DNA of 64,000 nucleotides, from the NCBI GenBank assembly GCA_016706865.1, contig JADJIS010000003.1, forward strand, positions 1,178,001-1,242,000, read 5' to 3'. This DNA comes from Bacteroidota bacterium (GTDB lineage: Bacteria; Bacteroidota; Bacteroidia; Chitinophagales; BACL12). Under the pieces are notes generated by a model. It did not search any database. It saw only the letters and a list, made by a program, of their open reading frames with translations, and had not been told where the DNA came from. Below are positions 36,427 to 45,115 of the stretch, one piece after another; positions within the stretch are counted from its first letter, which is position 1, and every line of letters starts with the position of its first letter. A program made the position numbers and the translations under genes.

Positions 36427-38439
36427 CTAATGCCCAATAAATACTTTCGTAACAGGTAATTCATTTGTGGGTTTACTTTTTATCAGGTAAACACCTTTCG
36501 GAAAATCCATCAGATTTATTACAGTGAGTGCTGAAGTTATGTTATAATCCATAATGAGTTGTCCCGCCATATTATACATGTTTAAAGAAAAAGGCAGATC
36601 ACCAGTACTTATTACATACAAATTATCCTCGTAAATATAGGTATAAGGAATAGGTAAATTTCCTTCATCAGTTAAAAAATTAAATATTTCTGATGGGTAA
36701 GAGAGGGATAATTTTGCCGGTTCACTTTTGTCAATCAGTGCTATTACAACCACATAACTTTTTTCTAACGCAATTAGATCACCATGTATGTCGGGCAGAT
36801 CTGATGGCAGATTTACATTTATTCTTTTTTGGGGTATTATTATTTTGAAATAATTTGTTGAGGGTATTTGTTTAGCTTCGGCAACAGTAAAATTTGTTAT
36901 ATCCTCTTCCGGCACAATAAAGATCCTGTATTCACTCAGCTGGTTTATTTTTTGAGGACCGTTAAATTGAACCTGAATATCTGCAGCTGTTTTAGTTATA
37001 TCCGTGAAGGAGATTACCGGGGTATGTGGATATAATGAACAGTAAAATTCTTCCTCATCACCCTCGGTATTACCATAATAAGTTTCATAAAATTTGGAGG
37101 ATGCAAAATCGGCAATAGTTGCGTGAACACTATCGCCAATGGTCATTATTTCTGCATAGTAGTTTTGAAATAAAATTGGTTCGGAGTCTTCATATATCTT
37201 TTTATTTATATCCATCGATAAAGTATAATTAGGAGCTCCATTAGGGCTTACCGATTGATAATAGGATGTATCGCCAACCGAAACAAGATCGTGGTCATTA
37301 TTTACTATATACACTCTGTATTCCGCAATATTAGATTCATCATAAGCACGATGAAAAGTGATTTCAAAATCAGTTATGTCACAATTATCTCCGGATTCAT
37401 TTAAACTTACATTAAATGCGCCAACAACCGGAACCAGCTCATTCAATTCATAATTACTTGGTAGTGAAACATTATTTTGCGTTACCATTAATCCGTCGGC
37501 AATCGATAAAACAATTGCCCGATAATAATATGGTTCACCGGTCAATATCCCACTTCCTTCTGTGTCATACATTGTTTCAGGCAAGGTTAATTCGTACTCC
37601 GATAAACCAGTCGGAATAATTTCGAAATACCTGTCAGGTGAAAGAGTTTCCAGCAATGCCATGGTAGGTATTGCAGGTGAACCAAATAGACACTTAAACA
37701 AAAATACTCTATAAGCACTAATTGTAGATTCATCCTCTGCTTTATGAAAACTCAACTTAAAATCAGACGCATTCTGATGATCTGTCACATCAGTTAAAAC
37801 TAAATTTGTAGCAATGGACGCAGTTGGATTTACAATGCTGATAGGAATGTTAGGCGTAGCTTCATAAGCATAATCCTGAACAGCCAAATAATAATAACGC
37901 AATCCATCCTCCAAACCAATATTTTCAATGCTCAATCTTATCCAACCAAAATGTGTTTCACCGGCAATTTGAAATTTCACACCGAGGTATTTGTTACTAT
38001 CATACCAGTTAAAGTAATAACCATATGCACTCGAAAGATAACTCCATGCTTTAAACAAGTTTATAGAATCTAAAGTGTTCCATGCAGCTGAATTACCGAT
38101 CAAAAATCCAGAATCGAGATCTTTTGCACCATAAGAAGAAGGGTAACCTCCAGTATTTGCAACCACAGCGCTGAATCCATTTAAATATACCGAGATTTCT
38201 CCAAACCAAACCATAGTGCCATCTGTCCAAAATGTCAGGTCAAAACTAAAATCTTCATTTATTTGAATATCGTTAATACCATCATCATTAAAATCAATTG
38301 CAATTGATCCATTGTCATTAATCATGAAATCAGGATCAATATTATGGTAAACAACCTGAGCACGACTGTCGGAATTCGTTAATAAAAAGGTAGCTGCACT
38401 GGAAGAATATGCAATAAGTTTTTTAAAATTGTTTATCAT
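36427..38439 (-). CDS. T9SS-targeted secreted protein with repeated fibronectin-like domains
   Basis: The 670-residue protein starts with a signal sequence (to about residue 27, SRAQ), then a domain shared with the gene at 34967-35836 (residues 28-200). Three beta-rich domains follow (from about 210, 330 and 470), each with a variant of DFKLSFHKAEDESTISAYRV (DFEITFHRAYDESNIAEYRV, DIQVQFNGPQKINQLSEYRI), probably fibronectin-III-like. A T9SS sorting domain ends the protein (FPKGVYLIKSK, TKVFIGH). The gene is flanked by direct copies of a nested palindromic repeat. The function is unknown; an adhesive surface role is plausible. Confidence 0.85.
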   Translation of the reverse strand: MINNFKKLIAYSSSAATFLLTNSDSRAQVVYHNIDPDFMINDNGSIAIDFNDDGINDIQINEDFSFDLTFWTDGTMVWFGEISVYLNGFSAVVANTGGYPSSYGAKDLDSGFLIGNSAAWNTLDSINLFKAWSYLSSAYGYYFNWYDSNKYLGVKFQIAGETHFGWIRLSIENIGLEDGLRYYYLAVQDYAYEATPNIPISIVNPTASIATNLVLTDVTDHQNASDFKLSFHKAEDESTISAYRVFLFKCLFGSPAIPTMALLETLSPDRYFEIIPTGLSEYELTLPETMYDTEGSGILTGEPYYYRAIVLSIADGLMVTQNNVSLPSNYELNELVPVVGAFNVSLNESGDNCDITDFEITFHRAYDESNIAEYRVYIVNNDHDLVSVGDTSYYQSVSPNGAPNYTLSMDINKKIYEDSEPILFQNYYAEIMTIGDSVHATIADFASSKFYETYYGNTEGDEEEFYCSLYPHTPVISFTDITKTAADIQVQFNGPQKINQLSEYRIFIVPEEDITNFTVAEAKQIPSTNYFKIIIPQKRINVNLPSDLPDIHGDLIALEKSYVVVIALIDKSEPAKLSLSYPSEIFNFLTDEGNLPIPYTYIYEDNLYVISTGDLPFSLNMYNMAGQLIMDYNITSALTVINLMDFPKGVYLIKSKPTNELPVTKVFIGH

Positions 38440-38455
38440 GGTGGGGGAGATTTTC

Positions 38456-38463
38456 CAAATTTA
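38456..38463 (-). promoter_or_regulatory. -7 element of the T9SS gene
   Basis: The minus strand reads TAAATTTG, 16 bases before the ATG at 38439. Confidence 0.45.
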
Positions 38464-38576
38464 AATAAAATGGTTTATCAATCAATATTGATTTGCCAAA
38501 TTATGATATTATGTATATATAGAGGTGCCTTTTTTGGTTATAGTTGCAATCTAAGTTTAAATGTGGCAAATATGAT

Positions 38577-38601
38577 CTGTAACTGATTGGTTACAGATCC
38601 T
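38577..38601. repeat. 25-base palindromic sequence, intergenic copy
   Basis: Here the hairpin is longer (GATCTGTAAC-TGATT-GGTTACAGATC). The 25 bases from 38577 are identical to 34434-34458 inside the DUF937-like gene. Confidence 0.85.
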
Positions 38602-38614
38602 GCGGAGCACAAAG

Positions 38615-38790
38615 CCCAAGCAGGGTTCTTGTCACCATTGTCCAAGCAGGGTCCTTGTCACCATGGTCCAAGCAGGGTTCTTGTCACCCGAAATATAATA
38701 CCGACAAAACCCTGCGACATACATGCGTATCACCTTCGCAGGGTTTTGCCAGTTTATTTATTTTTTATGAGGCAAGAACCCTGCTGGGAC
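38615..38790. repeat. Nested palindromic repeat, CAAGCAGGGTTCTTG type, copy 2
   Basis: Three CAAGCAGGG units at a 26-base period precede the inner hairpin (AAAACCCTGCGA with CGCAGGGTTTT) and the outer arm CAAGAACCCTGCT. It has one more unit than copy 1. It ends 15 bases from the stop codon of the M1 peptidase and may terminate transcription in either direction. Confidence 0.88.
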
Positions 38791-38804
38791 ATTGTCCCCC
38801 ACCC

Positions 38805-40481
38805 CTACGGCTTCACCATCCTCCCCTCAAAATAAAAATGCTCCTCATCCAATTTAAATTGTGTGAGTGTAATTCCTGGCAGACTTACACTTTGCCATTG
38901 TGAAGTTGGATATATCCAGATCAATTCTTTCTTTTCATTGATATAACGCAATGGCATTGCAAATTCTTTGTCGGGTGTAACCCAACGGTATTTGAATTCT
39001 AATCCATTGGAAGTTGGATTAAGGGAATATTCCAATATAGGTAATTTACTTCTGCGTAAATATTGATCAAATTCTTTTGAAAAATCTTTTCCAGATTTTC
39101 TGCTGATATAATTTTCAATTTGTTGCGAGGTGACAGTTTGTAATGCATAATCTTTTTGAATTCCCTTTATAATACTCCACCAAAGTTCATCATTATCGGT
39201 AATTGTTCTAAGCGTATTTAATATCAATGCACCTTTTTGATACATATCACCGTTTCCCTCATTGTTCACTTTGTATTTTCCGATAATTGGTTCTGCATTT
39301 CCAATATTGCTTTTCATTGCAGTGAGATAATTCATTGCGGTTTGTTTATCAAACATACATTCCACATATATCGTCTCTGAATAAGTACAAAATCCTTCGT
39401 GAATCCACAGATCCGCAATATCCTTCACACTCACATTATTTCCCCACCATTCATGTCCCGATTCGTGAATAATAATATAATCAAAATCCAAACCTATTCC
39501 GGAATAATCAAATCCCATGTAACCAGTTTTGTATTGATTCCCATAGGCCACTGCACTTTGATGCTCCATTCCCAAATAAGGCGTTTCCACCATTGCATAC
39601 CCATCTTTTGGAAAAGGATATTTGCCCAGATACTTTTCATAACAGCTTAGCATGGGCTTAACCTGTTCAAAATGTTTTTTTGCCACTTCTGCATTATAAT
39701 CCAAAACGTAATAATCAATGGCAAGTTTTTCTCCGTCAGAATAAATGAACTCGTCCTCCAAATGCGTGTATCTGCCAATATTGAGTGAAACATTATAATT
39801 ATTAATAGGATAACTTACAAACCAATCAAATTCCTTAAAACCCTGAATATCAGCCTTTTCTGAGCGTAGATTACCATTGGCAATACATTTCAGGTCTGCC
39901 GGAACAATTGCTCTTATCATCATGCTATCAGGTTCATCACTCAAATGATCTTTGTTAGGCCACCAAACACTTGCTCCTAATCCCTGACAGGAAATTCCAA
40001 CCCAGGGATAACCTTGTTTATCTGCAGTGTAACTAAATCCACCATCCCAGGGAGCATTTTTGGCAATTTGAGGCATTCCACCGTATTCCACGCGTATCAT
40101 TCCTTTGGTTCCCTTGAGTTGTTTTTCAGGAAAACTCACAAAAACAGCGTCAAATTCACGTTTAAATTCCAGGGTTTTATCTCCAAAAAAAATGTTTGTT
40201 ATCGCAAGTTTTTCTGTAAGGTCAATTTGTAATGTTTTGAAATCGTTAACAACTGTATAATAAATAGAATTCGATCCATCTATACGTTTGTTGAGTATAT
40301 CCACTTTAACTTTCAGGTCGTAAAAGGTTACATCATAACAACTGCGGACTGCCGACAAGTCGCCCCGAAGAGAATCTTTTCTTGTAAATCCTTCCTGTTT
40401 ATCAAATAATTGAGCAAAACTGCTACTTACTGATACTGTTATCAAAAGGATAATGCTTAATGTCTTTTTCATTTTTCTCAA
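38805..40481 (-). CDS. M1 family metallopeptidase
   Basis: The 558-residue exported enzyme has a signal peptide (from MKKTLSIILL; the second Met at 40472 may be the true start), an N-terminal beta domain, the substrate-binding GMEHQSAVAYGN in place of GAMEN, and the zinc site HESGHEWWGNN with the third ligand Glu in LWIHEGFCTYSE. These are M1 (aminopeptidase N-like) features. It lacks a T9SS domain, so it is probably periplasmic and degrades peptides. The C-terminal domain is short compared with full-length aminopeptidase N, as in cold-adapted Bacteroidota M1 enzymes. Confidence 0.93.
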   Translation of the reverse strand: MRKMKKTLSIILLITVSVSSSFAQLFDKQEGFTRKDSLRGDLSAVRSCYDVTFYDLKVKVDILNKRIDGSNSIYYTVVNDFKTLQIDLTEKLAITNIFFGDKTLEFKREFDAVFVSFPEKQLKGTKGMIRVEYGGMPQIAKNAPWDGGFSYTADKQGYPWVGISCQGLGASVWWPNKDHLSDEPDSMMIRAIVPADLKCIANGNLRSEKADIQGFKEFDWFVSYPINNYNVSLNIGRYTHLEDEFIYSDGEKLAIDYYVLDYNAEVAKKHFEQVKPMLSCYEKYLGKYPFPKDGYAMVETPYLGMEHQSAVAYGNQYKTGYMGFDYSGIGLDFDYIIIHESGHEWWGNNVSVKDIADLWIHEGFCTYSETIYVECMFDKQTAMNYLTAMKSNIGNAEPIIGKYKVNNEGNGDMYQKGALILNTLRTITDNDELWWSIIKGIQKDYALQTVTSQQIENYISRKSGKDFSKEFDQYLRRSKLPILEYSLNPTSNGLEFKYRWVTPDKEFAMPLRYINEKKELIWIYPTSQWQSVSLPGITLTQFKLDEEHFYFEGRMVKP

Positions 40482-40769
40482 TGTTTTGCAAGTATAAAAC
40501 GAATTACTGCAATGTTTCTTTTCTGTTAACCCGAATTAACATAAATCGGGTTCTTTTAGCAGTTGCTATAGCTAACAAAGTCGGTTTAATTGGTCAACTA
40601 TCTAATTATCATACCATATTCTGTGGATAGTGTTAAAATTTGTCCCAACTGTCTATACAGATAAATGATAGATTTGCCTCAGAATTGTAACAGAGAGGTT
40701 ATTTGTAAAGAAAACTGATGCTTCATGGCTGTTTAAACCACATTAAATGAATATTAAATTATCATTAAG
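40482..40769. other. Intergenic region without recognised genes
   Basis: The stretch between the divergent M1 peptidase and the VTC operon contains no coding frame or repeat family that I recognise. A short inverted sequence (GAATTAACATAAATCGG) near 40535 is of uncertain meaning. Confidence 0.4.
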
Positions 40770-40777
40770 TAATTTTG
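40770..40777 (+). promoter_or_regulatory. -7 element abutting the VTC operon
   Basis: TAATTTTG ends four bases before the ATG at 40782, so the operon mRNA is probably leaderless. Confidence 0.55.
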
Positions 40778-40781
40778 ATCT

Positions 40782-41195
40782 ATGTTAAAACCTAACTACC
40801 TCCTTAGAATCGGTTTTCCTTCGATTTTTACATGTTTAGTGATGATATTTTCCGGCTGTAACGGGTTGCCGGGTGATGGTGGAACCTCCACAATTACCGG
40901 AAAAGTTTTTGTAGAAAGATATAACGAGTCAGGAACTTTATATCAGCAATATTATGGCGCAGAGGAAAGAGTTTATATAATTTATGGCGACGGGACCACC
41001 TTTGATGATGAAACAAAAACAAGTTACGATGGCACCTTTCAATTTCCTTTCCTTCGGCAAGGAACCTATACCATATTTTCATACTCCGATTGCATAACCT
41101 GCAACGGCTCGACGGAAGTTGTAATGCAAACTGTTGAAATTACAGATAACCATCAGGATGTAACAGCTACTGATATAGTGATAGAAAAACGATAA
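40782..41195 (+). CDS. Small lipoprotein with a carboxypeptidase-regulatory-like fold
   Basis: The 137-residue protein has a lipoprotein signal (lipobox IFSGC, Cys at 26) and then a beta-sandwich-like stretch with STITGKVFVERYN, DDETKTSYDGTFQFPFLRQG and TYTIFSYSD. This pattern fits the Ig-like carboxypeptidase regulatory or prealbumin-like domain common in Bacteroidota. It is the first gene of a five-gene cassette; its stop abuts the TTG start of the VTC gene. The role is unknown. Confidence 0.75.
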   Translation: MLKPNYLLRIGFPSIFTCLVMIFSGCNGLPGDGGTSTITGKVFVERYNESGTLYQQYYGAEERVYIIYGDGTTFDDETKTSYDGTFQFPFLRQGTYTIFSYSDCITCNGSTEVVMQTVEITDNHQDVTATDIVIEKR

Positions 41196-41948
41196 TTGAG
41201 CCAGTTAACCGAAATATTAAATACATTTTCTCCTATAACACTTTCCGAAATGGAAGGTGTGGAATTAATGAACAGAAAAGATACCAAGTATTTTTTCCAC
41301 AGAGAAAAATTACCAGGTATTTTACAACTGATGCAATCAGATTACAGAGTTTTGGAAATACAGGGTCAGAAATTATTCAGTTACCGAAATATTTATTTCG
41401 ATACCGACGATTTCTTTTTTTATACCCAACATCACAATAAACGTGTTAACCGATATAAAATAAGAATAAGACAATACGTGGAAAGCGATCTTGTTTTTTT
41501 AGAAATAAAATTCAAAACAAATACAAAACGAACCATTAAATCGCGTATTAAAATTCCGGAATTTACCGAAATATTAACCGAACCTGCAAAAGAATTTATT
41601 CGCCTCCATACTCCTTTTGATCCCGATCATTTAAAACCAAAATTGCGCAACGATTTTAAACGATTTACGCTGGTAAATAAAAATTTAAGGGAACGTTCAA
41701 CAATTGATACTGATCTGGTATTGGAAACGCCCGATCGCATACGTAAATTCAGTAATTTATGCATTGCAGAATTAAAAATGGACGGCTCATCATCGGGATC
41801 TCAATTTAAATTAGCCATGCGCGATAATTTTTGCCCTGAAGTGCGTATCAGTAAGTATAGCGTAGGAGTGGCTTTTATGTACGGATATTTAAAATCAAAT
41901 AACTTCAAATTTAAAACGCTACAAATAAACCGAATCGAAAATGTATAA
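41196..41948 (+). CDS. VTC domain polyphosphate polymerase-like protein
   Basis: The 250-residue protein is a single VTC domain (triphosphate tunnel fold). Basic and acidic residues expected inside the tunnel are present: LMNRKDTKYFF, RYKIRIRQYVE, LEIKFKTN, KRTIKSRIKI, IAELKMDG and ISKYSVG. In yeast Vtc4 the fold makes polyphosphate from ATP; the bacterial enzymes are less studied. The frame begins with TTG directly after the stop of the lipoprotein gene; no ATG occurs before residue 19, so TTG is the likely start. It overlaps the DUF4956 gene by eight bases. Confidence 0.88.
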   Translation: MSQLTEILNTFSPITLSEMEGVELMNRKDTKYFFHREKLPGILQLMQSDYRVLEIQGQKLFSYRNIYFDTDDFFFYTQHHNKRVNRYKIRIRQYVESDLVFLEIKFKTNTKRTIKSRIKIPEFTEILTEPAKEFIRLHTPFDPDHLKPKLRNDFKRFTLVNKNLRERSTIDTDLVLETPDRIRKFSNLCIAELKMDGSSSGSQFKLAMRDNFCPEVRISKYSVGVAFMYGYLKSNNFKFKTLQINRIENV

Positions 41949-42624
41949 TTTATTACTGCAAGCAGCTGATGATGAAAACAGGTTCCTTGACCTGGAATTT
42001 TTTGACAAAGACATATATGACCTAATGCTTAGGGCTTTGTTCAATTTTATTGTTGTTTTTATCATGATAAAAGTGATATACCGAAGCGACAAGAAAAATA
42101 AAAATTATGCTTTCACTTTTTACATGTTCAGCACATTGATCTTTTTCCTTTGTTATTTATTGTCGGGATTAAAACTGGATATGGGATTTGCGTTCGGACT
42201 TTTTGCCATTTTTTCTATCCTTCGATACAGAACAATTAGTATTCCCATGAAGGAGATGACCTATTTATTTATGATTATTGCAATTGCTGTTATTAATGCA
42301 TTAACAACTAAAAAAGTAAGTTTTGTTGAATTATTGTTTACAAACGTTTCTCTTTTAGCATCCGCATATTTTTTGGAGAGATTATGGTATAAAGAAGGTT
42401 TAAGTGAACAGACGATTGAATATGAAAAGATTGAAAACATTAAACCTGAACGCAGGGCGGAAATGATGCAGGATCTGAGAGACCGCACAGGATTAGACAT
42501 TCGCAACTTCGAAATTTTAACCACCGACTTTTTGCGCGATATGGCAAGGGTAAAGGTTTTTTATAAAGCAAGTACAACAAGAGATCCACAGGATAACGGA
42601 TTTGATGACGACGACGATGATTAA
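41941..42624 (+). CDS. DUF4956 family membrane protein
   Basis: The 227-residue protein has about four transmembrane helices (about 30-47, 58-75, 80-95, 102-135) and a cytoplasmic C-terminal domain (ERLWYKEGLSEQTIEYEKIE, then IRNFEILTTDFLRDMARVKV), matching DUF4956. The SILRYRTISIPMKEMTYLF segment is the family signature. DUF4956 genes are commonly paired with VTC-domain genes, as here, with overlapping ends. It ends in a run of Asp residues. It could form a membrane channel or scaffold for the VTC product, but this is inference. Confidence 0.88.
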   Translation: MYNLLLQAADDENRFLDLEFFDKDIYDLMLRALFNFIVVFIMIKVIYRSDKKNKNYAFTFYMFSTLIFFLCYLLSGLKLDMGFAFGLFAIFSILRYRTISIPMKEMTYLFMIIAIAVINALTTKKVSFVELLFTNVSLLASAYFLERLWYKEGLSEQTIEYEKIENIKPERRAEMMQDLRDRTGLDIRNFEILTTDFLRDMARVKVFYKASTTRDPQDNGFDDDDDD

Positions 42625-43255
42625 TAAAATACACTTATTACTTATTACTTTCATTATAATTTTATTGCGTCCGCTTTCGGCCCAGTATGTTGATGGAGGA
42701 GGCTGGGTAAATGCCGGTATAAGTTTCGAAATTATAAATGATCTTTCATGCGATATCGCAGAAGAAATTCGTTATAATTTTAGCACCGGCGACCTCTATC
42801 AAATGAATAGTAATATTTCTGTAGATTATAAAATAAATAAACGCTTTAAGGTAGGAACCGAATATCGATATTCGATAAGGCAATCTCAAAACACTAACCG
42901 AATAGCTGCTTCTTTTGGTTATAAGGAAGAAATGAATGACCTAACGCTAAGTTTGAGATCAAAATTCCAATATAGTTTTACTCCGGATGCTTCTGAAGGT
43001 ACTGCGTTTCGCAATAAACTGGGTGCAAAATATAAGATCAATAAAGATTTCAGCCCCTTCATTTCCGGTGAATTATTTTATTCTCTGAGCAATGAAATAG
43101 ATCAATTTGATAATTTCCGATCAGAGGCCGGTTTATCCTATGGACCCAACAAACATAATGAATTTAATCTCTCTTACATCTACGATAAAGAATTTAACGT
43201 AAATAAGCCTGAAACAATGCATATTGTTAGTTTGAGTTATGTATATACCTTTTAA
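42602..43255 (+). CDS. DUF2490 outer-membrane beta-barrel protein
   Basis: The 217-residue protein has a signal peptide (ending about LSAQ) and a chain of amphipathic strands (FKVGTEYRYSIR, LTLSLRSKFQYSF, FSPFISGELFYSL, HIVSLSYVYTF) ending with Phe, as in DUF2490 barrels. It overlaps the DUF4956 gene by 23 bases, reading through its Asp-codon run in another frame. It probably forms a small outer-membrane barrel for the VTC cassette. Confidence 0.84.
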   Translation: MMTTTMINKIHLLLITFIIILLRPLSAQYVDGGGWVNAGISFEIINDLSCDIAEEIRYNFSTGDLYQMNSNISVDYKINKRFKVGTEYRYSIRQSQNTNRIAASFGYKEEMNDLTLSLRSKFQYSFTPDASEGTAFRNKLGAKYKINKDFSPFISGELFYSLSNEIDQFDNFRSEAGLSYGPNKHNEFNLSYIYDKEFNVNKPETMHIVSLSYVYTF

Positions 43256-43256
43256 G

Positions 43257-43664
43257 ATGAGTAGAATACTATTATTTGGATCTTTATTATGTTGCTCCTT
43301 TATTTTAAAGGCTCAAAATAATAATATAGATTCCATTGAGTTCGGTGATTTAAAATTGAACGTGTTGGATTTATATATACCTTATGAACCAAAAATAGAA
43401 TTTTTCTATCCCAATTATGATGATCTTCCTCAAGATCCCGCCAGTTTTCCGAAACCTCTTTCCTTTAGATCAGCAACTACAATTTGTCTCGGTGAAAGCT
43501 GTAAAAATTTCAGTCCTAAAGCATTTTTATCTCCCTTTGCTCAACCAGATAATGTCAGTTTGATCAATACCACCTTACCCGCCTATACTCAAGGTATTTT
43601 CTGCGATTTCGAGGATCATATCAACCGCAAACGCCAATTCAGGATAGATTTCAGCGTAAAATGA
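43257..43664 (+). CDS. Short exported protein of unknown function
   Basis: From the ATG at 43257 this is a 135-residue protein with a signal peptide (MSRILLFGSLLCCSFILKAQ). Two Cys residues (TTICLGESCKNFSPKAF) may form a disulfide. I recognise no family. The ATG follows the stop of the DUF2490 gene by one base, so it is the last member of the cassette. The frame also reads from an upstream ATG inside the barrel gene, but the signal peptide supports 43257. Confidence 0.65.
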   Translation: MSRILLFGSLLCCSFILKAQNNNIDSIEFGDLKLNVLDLYIPYEPKIEFFYPNYDDLPQDPASFPKPLSFRSATTICLGESCKNFSPKAFLSPFAQPDNVSLINTTLPAYTQGIFCDFEDHINRKRQFRIDFSVK

Positions 43665-44166
43665 TCTGCAATTTAAAACTGGGGAATTACATATTTTCAT
43701 ATTGAAGTGTCTGGCAATTAACTAGGTTTGATTTAGGAAATTAATTAAGATTTCAATTTTAATAAGGGATTTTTTATCCGCCATTAAAGTTTAGGGACGT
43801 GACGGTGGGCATCAGCATGTGGCTTTAATGTCCCTTATGCGTCGCCACATCAAAACAAAAGTTTCAATGTTAGTGGAATTTGAGCGAAAATAAGCGCCAC
43901 CATTTTGAAGAGGATAAATTTGATTTTGAATTTAGTTTCAACACGAAGCAAATAATATTCGGTTTGTTGTGGCGCCTTTTTCGGTCCGGGTGGCAAGCAT
44001 TAGGGACATTTATGCCGCATGGTGTCCGCCGCGGCGGATTGGCGCCACCTTTTTTTCAAGCAAAAGGTGGCAAATTTGACTTAACTGAAATGCAAAAATC
44101 GGAGTTGGAAATTGATTTATTATAGTATAAATGACCTTTGTCACTTTTAAGAACCTGCATCTATGT
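43665..44166. other. Intergenic region with inverted repeats
   Basis: TGTGGC and GCCACA arms (about 43819-43850) make a hairpin with a long loop. GCGCCACC occurs at 43896 and 44041, the second in GGCGCCACCTTTTTTTC near AAAGGTGG, which could pair. The palindrome TCCGCCGCGGCGGA lies at 44025-44038. An open frame starting with TTG at 43880 (81 codons) crosses these repeats and looks spurious. Confidence 0.55.
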
Positions 44167-44174
44167 TATCTTTG
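44167..44174 (+). promoter_or_regulatory. -7 element of hemF
   Basis: TATCTTTG lies 17 bases before the ATG at 44192. A TTG at 44138-44140 is 26 bases upstream, longer than usual spacing. Confidence 0.45.
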
Positions 44175-44191
44175 CAGTATATTTTAATGTT

Positions 44192-45115
44192 ATGAAAACG
44201 TTAAACAGATTTATTATTTCCGACTGGTTCAGAACCTTACAGGACAACATATGCACTTCTCTTGAAAAATGTGATGGCAAAGGAGTTTTTGAGGAGGAGA
44301 TCTGGCAGCGGCCGGGCGGTGGAGGTGGAAGAACAAGGGTGATACAAAATGCAAATATCATCGAAAAAGGTGGTGTAAATTTTTCAGAGGTTCATGGCAT
44401 TTTACCGGAAAAGATCGGTGCTGCATTAAATGTTCACGGTCACGATTTTTTTGCTTCGGGTGTTTCTATTGTAATGCATCCCTTTAGTCCCTTTGTTCCA
44501 ATTATACACATGAACGTGCGCTATTTTGAATTAAGCAGCGGTGAAAAATGGTTCGGAGGTGGAATCGACCTCACTCCCATTTGTATAGATCCCAAACAAG
44601 CGAAAGAATTTCATATAGCAATTAAAAATGTTTGCGATAAACATAATCCTGATTATTATCCTGAATTTAAAAAATGGGCCGATGAATATTTTTTCATAAA
44701 ACACAGAAATGAAACACGTGGCATAGGCGGAATATTTTTTGATCGTTTAGCAGAAACTGAAAACATTTCTTTATCGGATCGTTTTCATTTTGTTCAGGAT
44801 GTAGGTAATTTATTTGCACCTATTTACACCGATTTAATGCAAACAAATAAAGATATTGCCTACGGCAAAAAAGAAAAACAAATTCAATTATTGAGAAGAG
44901 GACGATACGTAGAATTTAATCTCGTCTACGACAAAGGCACAAAATTCGGTCTCGACACCGATGGCAGAACAGAGTCCATTTTAATGAGCATGCCCCCTCA
45001 AGCAAGTTGGAAATACAATCACAAACCGGCAAAGAACAGCAAGGAAGCGGAAACTAATGAGCTGCTGAAACAAGGGATTGACTGGGTGGAATGGGAAGTA
45101 GGAAATAGGACATAG
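44192..45115 (+). CDS. hemF: Oxygen-dependent coproporphyrinogen III oxidase
   Basis: The 307-residue protein has the HemF signatures WQRPGGGGGRTRVIQ, GVSIVMHPFSPFVPIIHMNV, WFGGGIDLTPI, RGIGGIFFDRL, RRGRYVEFNLVYDKGTKFGL and ILMSMPPQASW. It catalyses oxidative decarboxylation of coproporphyrinogen III to protoporphyrinogen IX, so this haem pathway step uses oxygen. The ATG at 44192 is preferred over an upstream in-frame codon at 44138 by homology and the promoter. The last codons and the TAG stop are part of a GGAAATA/GGACATA heptamer array. Confidence 0.97.
   Translation: MKTLNRFIISDWFRTLQDNICTSLEKCDGKGVFEEEIWQRPGGGGGRTRVIQNANIIEKGGVNFSEVHGILPEKIGAALNVHGHDFFASGVSIVMHPFSPFVPIIHMNVRYFELSSGEKWFGGGIDLTPICIDPKQAKEFHIAIKNVCDKHNPDYYPEFKKWADEYFFIKHRNETRGIGGIFFDRLAETENISLSDRFHFVQDVGNLFAPIYTDLMQTNKDIAYGKKEKQIQLLRRGRYVEFNLVYDKGTKFGLDTDGRTESILMSMPPQASWKYNHKPAKNSKEAETNELLKQGIDWVEWEVGNRT

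Noticed and set aside
43880..44125. Open frame of 81 codons starting with TTG
   Set aside because: It crosses inverted repeats and the palindrome TCCGCCGCGGCGGA, lacks a homologous or domain-like pattern and has no promoter.
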